DNA of 32,982 nucleotides from a virus. The stretch lies in IMG/VR virus record IMGVR_UViG_3300020442_002036, positions 1 to 32,982 of that record, one strand, 5' to 3'. The notes under the pieces were generated by a model. It saw only the letters and a list, made by a program, of their open reading frames with translations. It had not been told where the DNA came from and made no database searches. The translations under genes and the position numbers were made by a program. Below, in pieces: positions 14,750 to 22,396 of this stretch. Numbering within the stretch: the stretch's first letter is position 1; the number at the start of each line of letters is the position of its first letter.

Positions 14750-15805
14750 TCAGTTAAGGTAGATTTTGAGTGCATCAATGTCAACGTCACCTGCGAGTGC
14801 TTTGAGTTCTAGGTTACCTGCAACGGTTTCAATCTTAGCACCAGTCTTCGCTTTTAGCAAGACATCTCCACCAAGAGATTCTGCTTCAAACCTACCAAGT
14901 GTGTTAAGGAACAGATCTCCTTTCTCTCCAAGACCTGATGACATATCAAAGGTTCCCTTTGTAAATACAAAGAATTTACCACCATTCTTGAGACCATTGA
15001 CACCAATCGTCAGGGCAGCAGATCTGTTTTTAATAAGAGGTTTGGAGAAAGAATTCCCTCCCATCACTTGTAGATCAAAAAATCCATTAACCTTTACAGC
15101 ATAATCACCCAACACTCTGTGGTTTAAATGTCCGAGACTGACCACATTCTTTGATGCTCTAGGATCAAACTGTAATGTTGTTTCTTCTTTTACAACAGTT
15201 TCGGATTTAAAAAGATCTTCTTCTAAGAAATTAACATTAGATTTCCTAGTTCCAATTTCCTCTACCCATTCACCAGTTTCTACAATAATCTGTGTGCCTG
15301 CTCTAATGGTGATAGTATCGGCGTCAAGGGTGATGTTATTACCTTTTATATACTTATCCCCTAAAACCTCTTCTGTGCTGTCTCCGTAGGCGACAGTGCT
15401 GATAGCTTCACCATTTCCAGAACTAGTATCAGTTTCAGATCCTTCTCCTTCGCCAGGATCTTTGCTTGACGCAACATATTCACTGACCAGAGGACCACTC
15501 TTGATCATCTGACCATTCTTAGTATTGATTAGTAATCTTCCACCACAAGCATTACCTTTACCACCCTTACCAGAAAGAATAGCAATGTCACCATTCTTTT
15601 GGATGTGGATGCCATGACCCTCTAACTTGTCCTGTATAGATGCACCCCACTTATCAGAGTAGATTGTAATTCTTTCTCCATTGACAAGAACAGTATATTC
15701 TGTACTTAGATTTTCCTCATCTGTAGTACCGTCAGTATTAGTATTACTTTCGTTTTCGGCACTCAGTAATTCTGCATTCGCTAGTTCTTCTGATCTAGTA
15801 GTCAT
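14750..15805 (-). CDS. Baseplate spike-like beta-helical protein
   Basis: 351 residues, directly downstream of gp5 (10-base gap). After an acidic, low-complexity N-terminus come an EYTVLVNGERITIYSDKWG segment, a glycine-rich linker, and then regular short strands: ITLDADTITIRAGTQIIVETG, and at the C-terminus GGDVLLKAKTGAKIETVAGN with LELKALAGDVDIDALKIYL. This repeated strand pattern is that of a trimeric beta-helix. In T4 the beta-helical needle is the C-terminus of gp5 itself; here gp5 lacks an obvious needle, so this gene may supply it. It could also be a gp5.4-like tip or an unrelated fibre. No Cys or His cluster typical of PAAR tips is seen. Confidence 0.6.
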   Translation of the reverse strand: MTTRSEELANAELLSAENESNTNTDGTTDEENLSTEYTVLVNGERITIYSDKWGASIQDKLEGHGIHIQKNGDIAILSGKGGKGNACGGRLLINTKNGQMIKSGPLVSEYVASSKDPGEGEGSETDTSSGNGEAISTVAYGDSTEEVLGDKYIKGNNITLDADTITIRAGTQIIVETGEWVEEIGTRKSNVNFLEEDLFKSETVVKEETTLQFDPRASKNVVSLGHLNHRVLGDYAVKVNGFFDLQVMGGNSFSKPLIKNRSAALTIGVNGLKNGGKFFVFTKGTFDMSSGLGEKGDLFLNTLGRFEAESLGGDVLLKAKTGAKIETVAGNLELKALAGDVDIDALKIYLN

Positions 15806-15815
15806 AATTTACCCC

Positions 15816-18650
15816 CTACGGACAATCAATATAAGAACCAGTTCCAACCTTAGCAGAACCAATCTTAATTCTATTCTCAGCATCTAGACATGAGAACGAA
15901 GGAATAAACCTTGCTCCATATCCACCACCACCAAGAACTTTAATTTCTGGATAAGCATCAAATGTTAGAGTTCTATTTTTTATCCTGACACTGACAACTT
16001 GACCTCTATCATTAATTACTGCTTCAGCAACATTAGGGTCTCCATCAACAAATACTGTGGGTTCTGTGGTATATTCTCTTCCTGGTGTAATCATAGTAAA
16101 GGCATCAATAATACATTCTAAGTTTTCTGTTTCTGGTTTGTTAATTTTATAACCAAAACCAGGATCCATGATACGAATCTCTGTGGCAAATCCGTTAGGA
16201 TCTAAAAGAACCTCTCCTGATGCTCCGTATCCAGCACCAGTAATGAAAACTTTAGGGGGTTCTGTGTATGGGTCACCAGTATCATCAATTGGAACGCTAA
16301 TAATTCCACCAGTATTGTCAGTAATAGGACTTCCTGCTCTGGGTAGAGAAGGTATATTATCTTGAGTATCATTAGATGATTCATCTTCTAACTCATTGAT
16401 TGCCTCAGAACTAAGTGATGCAGTATCAGAGGTAATTAAAACAGATGCAGATGCTCCTGTGCCAGGTATAGAGAAGATCAGTGATTCTTCATCTTCAATC
16501 ACATTGTCCTTGGCAATACCAACAACAACAATTGCTTTAGATTCTTCAATAATAAAAGTACCTATTAAATTATTACCAACAATATCGGATGGGGATATAC
16601 TAGGTCCAAATAGTTGATATCTTAGAGTTGTTCCTTCTGGAACATTTGTAGTTGTGATAGTATAAGTAACAAACTCTCCTTCTTTTACAGTAAATTTATC
16701 AGGAGTAACATCGTAAGTTGGAAGTGTGGTAGTATCATTATCACCTGTTCCATTCTGTGTATTACCAGTAAATGGATCATCTGTTGGATCACCAATAGTA
16801 GGTGGATTTGCTGGTACAGCAATACCACTATCAGGAGTGACTGGTGTAGTTCCAGATGAAATAGAACTTTCCTTAATGACACACCTAGCAATATTTTTTA
16901 CAAAAGTTGAGGTAGGAACAGTAGCACCGTCTTTGATGTTTCTATCTGGTGTCTCCACTTTAAGTCTGACAAAGAAATCCTCTTGAACTTCTTTAATTGA
17001 GTCAACAAAAGTTCTAACAGTAATATATTGTACTGTCTCACCTATACGGAAACCTACAATACCACTAGACTCTTGGTAATCATCTCCTTTGAGAGCACTG
17101 CCATCTCTTGTTTTAAATGAAATACTAGATGCAATATCAGTCATGCCAGATCTAGTAATCGTAAATGTTGCTTCCTCTCCTTCTGTTACTTCTATATCAG
17201 AAATATTATACACTATATTTCTCTGCTGTGGTTGAATTCCACCAACAAATGTAATGTCTGTAGGACTCACTCTTGTTCCTTCTTTGTCGTCCTTACATGT
17301 GTATTGTGTCCAATCTTCAGCATCAAATTTATCCAGATCCTCTAGCAACTCATCAAGAAAATCTTTCTTCTTCCCTGTGCTGCAATTTGTGCATTTTACT
17401 GTGGTTTTAGCACATCTTTTTTTAGGTCCGCTACACTTAATACCAAGAAGATTTAAAACATAATTGATTGCCTCTCCAATCATGTTGATTGGTTTTGCAA
17501 TAGCACCAAGAATAGATTGTAAAGGTCCTAAGATATCTGATAACAATGAATTCATCAGAGACTGTATCTTATTGAGAAGACCACTGATGAATTTATCTAA
17601 CTGACATGCTGTTTGCTTGTAGATGTTAAAGAGATATCCAAATATAACATCAGTCAACCATTGTGCTAAGCGTTCACCAAGATCTGCCATTTCACAACCA
17701 ACTTTTGCTAGTTGATCATTTAAAAATTTGGTGATTCCTGACAGAGAATTACCTTCATCTGTTGGTTGTATTATGGCATCTACTAGGTCTTTAACACCTG
17801 CCTTAATTTTCTTTAAAACATAACCTTTGATTTTGGCAACAAATGATTTAACAAGATAAATTGCCTTATCTACATACTGCCTACCAAGGTCAACGGAGTC
17901 AAATAAACCACCTGATAGTTCATTAACTAAGTAAGTTCCTAGTTTACCATTGTTCCTTTGTGTCTCATATAGCATTTCGCTAAAGAGTCTTTGGAAGTTA
18001 TTTTTTAGGTCGCCTTCTTTACCACACTTATCTGCTTTCTCTACACAGAAATTGATTCCTCCAGCATTACCCTCACCATTTTCTCCATATTTTTGCTTTA
18101 CAATTGTAGTGAGAGGAGAAGTAATTACAGCATCGTTGGTTCTTAATTTTCCATCTGCAACAACACCAGCACCTTGTGCATCAACTGGACAAACTTTTTT
18201 ATCAGATGCATTTTGATCTGCTGCAAGTTTTGCAGCGTCCACATATGTTGTAAAAGAATTACAACCATCCTCTGCTGTTGGTTTATCTTCCGTCTCGGTT
18301 TTGGTAGAGTTCGCTACTCTACCAACACTTCCCATAATTACAGGTTGTTGTTTATCATTATCTAAAAAGAATCCAACAACCCAACAACCAGAAACAAGTT
18401 GTGATGATACAGATGCTACTGCACCTACTCTGTGAGGATTAGTCACAGGCATCATCTGAATCGCCCAAGGCAAGTCATCGTCCTGTACAACATCACAAGA
18501 TTGTGGATGTAAACCTACAATACGTACCTTACATCTACCAGAACCTTTCGGGTCATCTCTGTGATCTTTTTCAACTTGACCAATCCACCAATTAAAACCA
18601 TCGGATCCTAATTGATGTATTGGGTATAAACTTGCTAGGGATTGATCCAT
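15816..18650 (-). CDS. 5: gp5-like baseplate hub protein with Calx-beta-like domains
   Basis: 944 residues from the ATG at 18650 (a TTG at 18659 would add three). Residues about 15-115 (FNWWIGQVEKDHRDD, RCKVRIVGLHPQ, LPWAIQMMPVTNPH, GCWVVGFFLD, QQPVIMGSVG) form the gp5 OB-fold domain. Then come a helical, hydrophobic region (about 210-400), a cysteine cluster near 405-430, two Calx-beta-like domains (about 480-580 and 645-737; motifs VTEGEEATFTITRSG and VKEGEFVTYTI), and Y..PP.V.I.G.GYGA repeats near the end. T4 gp5 has 575 residues and a central lysozyme; no lysozyme motif is visible here, so this protein may be structural only. Just downstream of cp12. Confidence 0.8.
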   Translation of the reverse strand: MDQSLASLYPIHQLGSDGFNWWIGQVEKDHRDDPKGSGRCKVRIVGLHPQSCDVVQDDDLPWAIQMMPVTNPHRVGAVASVSSQLVSGCWVVGFFLDNDKQQPVIMGSVGRVANSTKTETEDKPTAEDGCNSFTTYVDAAKLAADQNASDKKVCPVDAQGAGVVADGKLRTNDAVITSPLTTIVKQKYGENGEGNAGGINFCVEKADKCGKEGDLKNNFQRLFSEMLYETQRNNGKLGTYLVNELSGGLFDSVDLGRQYVDKAIYLVKSFVAKIKGYVLKKIKAGVKDLVDAIIQPTDEGNSLSGITKFLNDQLAKVGCEMADLGERLAQWLTDVIFGYLFNIYKQTACQLDKFISGLLNKIQSLMNSLLSDILGPLQSILGAIAKPINMIGEAINYVLNLLGIKCSGPKKRCAKTTVKCTNCSTGKKKDFLDELLEDLDKFDAEDWTQYTCKDDKEGTRVSPTDITFVGGIQPQQRNIVYNISDIEVTEGEEATFTITRSGMTDIASSISFKTRDGSALKGDDYQESSGIVGFRIGETVQYITVRTFVDSIKEVQEDFFVRLKVETPDRNIKDGATVPTSTFVKNIARCVIKESSISSGTTPVTPDSGIAVPANPPTIGDPTDDPFTGNTQNGTGDNDTTTLPTYDVTPDKFTVKEGEFVTYTITTTNVPEGTTLRYQLFGPSISPSDIVGNNLIGTFIIEESKAIVVVGIAKDNVIEDEESLIFSIPGTGASASVLITSDTASLSSEAINELEDESSNDTQDNIPSLPRAGSPITDNTGGIISVPIDDTGDPYTEPPKVFITGAGYGASGEVLLDPNGFATEIRIMDPGFGYKINKPETENLECIIDAFTMITPGREYTTEPTVFVDGDPNVAEAVINDRGQVVSVRIKNRTLTFDAYPEIKVLGGGGYGARFIPSFSCLDAENRIKIGSAKVGTGSYIDCP

Positions 18651-18655
18651 CTTAT

Positions 18656-18883
18656 TCAATCATCATAAACTAAACACTCAGGTTCTGAGGGAAATTGATC
18701 ACAATACAATTCTAGGTATGTAGGATCATGGTGATCACCTGCTGCAATCTCCTTCTTATGATGCTCTCTATACTCTTCCAATTCTCTGAGTTCACCTTCT
18801 ACATGGCGTCTCATTTGTGGATTAGTTGTTGGATCTTGAAGGATCTCTTTATCTTTTTGGATATGTTGTTCTATACTTTCCAT
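18656..18883 (-). CDS. cp12: CP12-like Calvin cycle inhibitor
   Basis: 75 residues with an acidic, disordered-looking helical N-terminus and the diagnostic C-terminus: CDQFPSEPEC followed by LVYDD (Cys 61 and Cys 70, eight residues apart). In plants and cyanobacteria this end binds GAPDH while the protein clamps PRK, shutting the Calvin cycle. Only the C-terminal cysteine pair is present, as in many picocyanobacterial and phage forms. Cyanophage CP12 is thought to redirect carbon to the pentose phosphate route. An AGGT site precedes the ATG at 18883. It sits inside the tail operon, between hub protein and gp5, with 7 and 5 base gaps. Confidence 0.9.
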   Translation of the reverse strand: MESIEQHIQKDKEILQDPTTNPQMRRHVEGELRELEEYREHHKKEIAAGDHHDPTYLELYCDQFPSEPECLVYDD

Positions 18884-18890
18884 AAGTTAC

Positions 18891-20372
18891 CTATGTTACT
18901 TGGCTTTCTTTTTCTTTGATTCCATAAGAATCTCGGACTAATTCTAGCACTGTATGAAATTTAGGGGTAGCACCTGTCATGAATTGATGATTTAGATTTT
19001 TAATCAGATATGTACCACTGTGTTCAGGATCCCATGCATCGTCACGTTTTATTTCGGACATCGCTTCAGGAATTCTGATTTCAATTTTATCACCAGCACA
19101 TAATTCCATATGCCCTGTTATAGAAATAGTCAGTTTCTGATTGAATAAAATTCCTGCTCTAGCAATACCTTGGGATAGGTAATTCTTTTGAAAATCAGGA
19201 AAAGTATTCTCACCATCTCCACCATGTTTATCTTCGTTAGAAGCAACTTTGGTGTCGTTATACCAATTCTCATGATTAATCACGGTTGACATAACTCTTG
19301 ATGGGTATTTAGATAAAGACTCTTGTCCAATTGGCAGTTTGTCTTGACTCCCCAAATGAGCCATGTCTTTCCACATATCTTTTAAATTGTATACTCGCTC
19401 TTCATATTCACCAGTATTTATGTTGAAGTAACAGCATATTGAAGCGTAAGCACCCTGCCTCAACTTCTTAAACATATCAATTTCTGTATCATAAATTACT
19501 TCTTGAATTTTATACAGAGACTGTGGTCCTACCTTTGCTGCTTGATAATAGAAAGTGCCTTTAACTGGATCTCCTTCAAATTGAGACTTCTCATCTGATA
19601 CTAAACGATCAATTGATTTGAAGTTAAACCCTCTATTGGTCTGAAAAAATAGATATCCAGCAGTTCCTGTTGCTTTTTCTGCTGTCTGTGGATTTACATC
19701 ACTTTCTGTAATATTATCAGCACCCACAGAACCAGAAGAACTGCCACTTTTAATACCAACACCCGTCTTCTCAGAAATTGTTCTGGGTAGTAAACTTCTA
19801 ATAATAGAATACGGAGATTTCTTAGTTGGTAGTAACTTAATTGCCGTAATAGATGCTTCGCTGCTAATCTTAGAAGCAGGAACCTTTAGATACTTTGTTA
19901 AAAGATTTTCTACAACAGTGGTTGTATTACCAGTTTGTATTGAATTAACACGAATACCTTCGTTAAGTAGTCCTTCGGTAGAAATCAAACCAAGTGTATA
20001 AACTTGTTTACCTCTAGTATTGACTCTGTTTTTAACAGCATGGACTCTAAATTCAATTGTGTATATACCTGCTGATTCTCCTTCATCAGTTAGATCATCT
20101 ATCTCTACAACCACTCTTTCAAAACCTTGAATAGGCATACTAGAGATTAAGTTTTCATCATTATCAACCACGACCATTTGACCTCCATATGAAGGCCACA
20201 TGATATCTTCGCTATATTGGAATGAAACTAACATTCCGTTTTGACCATCATGTAAGTTTACATATGGTTTTCCAAAATCATCACCAGCTTTATACAATGA
20301 TACTGACTTAAACCTAAAACTTTCAGGATAAGTCTTCCTTTCAAAACTAGTGCTTCCTCTTTCGTTTGCCAT
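18891..20372 (-). CDS. Baseplate hub protein, gp27-like by position
   Basis: 493 residues. N-terminal beta-rich segments (FRFKSVSLYKAGDDFGKPYVNL, MLVSFQYSEDIMWPSYGGQMVVVD) and a central GLISTEGLLNEGIRV....NLLTKYL region recall the hub barrel domains of gp27 and related phage hub proteins. The C-terminal KLTISITGHMELCAGDKIEIRIPEA with GTYLIKNLNHQF is typical of tube-like hub domains. It lies immediately upstream of cp12 and gp5, the protein gp27 partners with in T4. Sequence identity to T4 gp27 cannot be judged by eye, so the name rests on architecture and position. Confidence 0.65.
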   Translation of the reverse strand: MANERGSTSFERKTYPESFRFKSVSLYKAGDDFGKPYVNLHDGQNGMLVSFQYSEDIMWPSYGGQMVVVDNDENLISSMPIQGFERVVVEIDDLTDEGESAGIYTIEFRVHAVKNRVNTRGKQVYTLGLISTEGLLNEGIRVNSIQTGNTTTVVENLLTKYLKVPASKISSEASITAIKLLPTKKSPYSIIRSLLPRTISEKTGVGIKSGSSSGSVGADNITESDVNPQTAEKATGTAGYLFFQTNRGFNFKSIDRLVSDEKSQFEGDPVKGTFYYQAAKVGPQSLYKIQEVIYDTEIDMFKKLRQGAYASICCYFNINTGEYEERVYNLKDMWKDMAHLGSQDKLPIGQESLSKYPSRVMSTVINHENWYNDTKVASNEDKHGGDGENTFPDFQKNYLSQGIARAGILFNQKLTISITGHMELCAGDKIEIRIPEAMSEIKRDDAWDPEHSGTYLIKNLNHQFMTGATPKFHTVLELVRDSYGIKEKESQVT

Positions 20373-20376
20373 TTAT

Positions 20377-22395
20377 TTACGCATATGGTTCAACGTACAT
20401 CCATCCTTGGAATGGTGATGCTGCATTCTGAATAGCAGAAAACTCTGGTTCAGAAGTCATCTCATTTGTTCCTGATTGGTTATTTATGACCACAGGATCA
20501 ATACCTCCAGACATAGCAAGCATAGACTGATTAACTTCATCGTTAATAGACTCTTGATTGATATGATTTGCTATAAATGATTTGTTTGATGCTGGTGCAT
20601 TTAGAGCAGTCATAGGCGTCACTTGCTTCATGAAGTAGGGACTGTCATTAGCAGATGATTTCAATATACCCATTTGGTCATATTGTCTATGACGTTCAAA
20701 TATATTATGAAGTATAGTACCTGGTGGATGTGGATTTGGTTGATTTATACCCTCAGGATGATTTGGATTATACTTCATCTTTTCAATTGGATTTTTCTTC
20801 TTGCCAAATCCCAAGAATGCCATTTGTTGACCTGGTCCGCCTGTACCACCTTTACCAAAGTAACTACCACCAGTACCACGCATCATAACACGGGAACTAC
20901 TAGATGTTTTATATCCACCGCCTCCACCACCAAAGATGAAGTTCTTAATTTTTTCAAGAATTCCCATCTCTCTACCCATTTTTCCACGGTTACGAGATGT
21001 AAACTGTTTTCTTCTAGAATCCTGTTTTTGTTGATTAGAAACATCAGCAGCAATATTGCTGGTAACCTCGTTTGGCACGCCAAACATAGATGCGATTGGT
21101 TCGCTTAGTAACTTAATACCACTAAGGACACTACCAACCATAGGAATGTTCTGTAGTACATTACCTAGCAGACCCATGGTTACCATACCTGCTGCTTTTG
21201 GAACTAGTTCCATTGCTTTAGCAAGTGTGCTCTGACCAAACATACCAGATTTGCCTCCAGAACTAACTGCTCTCTTCCTCATTCTTGGCATCATACTGGG
21301 TGAATTATCACCAGGAAATACTCCGCCAGCACCCATACCTTGTTCTGCTCTTGGAAGCATAGGCATATTCATATTGACAGAATTATTAACAGCAGATGTT
21401 TGTCCCTGTGTATAATTATTGTCTAAAGGAACAATAGCTTCATCTCCATGCAATACTGCAAGGTAACCACTGTCAGGACCAGAAGCAATACCACCTCGTT
21501 CAAATTCACCAGCAAAAGGAAGTTCTAATTGTGTCCCATCTGCCGCAGGAAGTAATGGAGTGTTTGGAGAAATTACACCCTCCGATTCAGCAATGTCAAG
21601 TTTCTGATCTTCACGTATTTCATCACGTGTATCACCTGCCATCTGAATTCTGTTGGCATCACTAACCTCACGTACTCTATCTTGCTGTGCCTCTTTTATG
21701 TTTGCTTCTCTTGAATCTTCTCTCTTCCTAGCAAAATCATTTCCTACTCTTAAGGCATCAATAATCTTGTCTAATTTATCAGTAACAGTATCACCACTCT
21801 CTTCTAACTTCTTGTAAGTTTGAGCAATACCTTCTTGTGCAGAAATAACACCCTTCTTAGTTTCATCCATCTGTTCTGTGATGGAATTGATACTAGAACT
21901 CAATGATAGTGCTACAGCAGATATAAACTCGCCAAGTTTCTCATCATGTACCTGAGTACCTCTAGGTCTACGAGGAGATGTATTTGTGATAGGTTTAGTT
22001 GCTACTGGTGTTGTTGGAGTTGTTTGTGCTGATAACGGTGCCCCAACTGCTACATTAGGAAACGGTTGACCAGACAATCTTGCCATTGTAGCAGCATTTG
22101 TCTTAAAAGGTCCTACAGGACTAGCAAATGGAGTTGATTGACCTCTAGCAAAGTAATTATTGTAATCACTCGGCATTTGTCTCTGAAATCTTGTAGGAAG
22201 TCCAGAAGTTGCCCTTACCTGTAGTGCTCTACTAAAAAACTCACCTCTACGAAATTTAGGATCAACACCAATACTATCTGCCCATGCTTGCGCTTCACGT
22301 TTACTAGAAGACGCCATAGAAGCGGCAATCATCAATTGATTTACAATTGATTCCCCAAAATCTCCAGAATAAGTTTTTTGTAAAGATACTGCCAT
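20377..22395 (-). CDS. Large tail protein with tape-measure-like motif
   Basis: The preferred start is ATG 22395 (672 residues; GAGG six bases before it), because MAVSLQKTYSGDFG then aligns with MAGLTKTYTGDFG at the start of the next upstream gene. A GTG at 22410 would add five residues. Residues about 160-270 are helical and charged (coiled-coil-like). A FERGGIASGPDSGYLAVLHG motif followed by DEAIVPL near residues 300-330 resembles the GGI..GP....GE.GPEAVIPL signature of tape measure proteins. Glycine-rich stretches and a hydrophobic segment around 400-440 follow. It overlaps no other gene; four bases separate it from the hub gene. Role: tail interior or hub, inferred. Confidence 0.6.
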   Translation of the reverse strand: MAVSLQKTYSGDFGESIVNQLMIAASMASSSKREAQAWADSIGVDPKFRRGEFFSRALQVRATSGLPTRFQRQMPSDYNNYFARGQSTPFASPVGPFKTNAATMARLSGQPFPNVAVGAPLSAQTTPTTPVATKPITNTSPRRPRGTQVHDEKLGEFISAVALSLSSSINSITEQMDETKKGVISAQEGIAQTYKKLEESGDTVTDKLDKIIDALRVGNDFARKREDSREANIKEAQQDRVREVSDANRIQMAGDTRDEIREDQKLDIAESEGVISPNTPLLPAADGTQLELPFAGEFERGGIASGPDSGYLAVLHGDEAIVPLDNNYTQGQTSAVNNSVNMNMPMLPRAEQGMGAGGVFPGDNSPSMMPRMRKRAVSSGGKSGMFGQSTLAKAMELVPKAAGMVTMGLLGNVLQNIPMVGSVLSGIKLLSEPIASMFGVPNEVTSNIAADVSNQQKQDSRRKQFTSRNRGKMGREMGILEKIKNFIFGGGGGGYKTSSSSRVMMRGTGGSYFGKGGTGGPGQQMAFLGFGKKKNPIEKMKYNPNHPEGINQPNPHPPGTILHNIFERHRQYDQMGILKSSANDSPYFMKQVTPMTALNAPASNKSFIANHINQESINDEVNQSMLAMSGGIDPVVINNQSGTNEMTSEPEFSAIQNAASPFQGWMYVEPYA

Positions 22396-22396
22396 A

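Noticed and set aside
20674-21108. 144-codon plus-strand ORF
   Set aside because: It is opposite the continuous 672-residue minus-strand tail protein, has low-complexity Thr/His/Trp content and no start signal.
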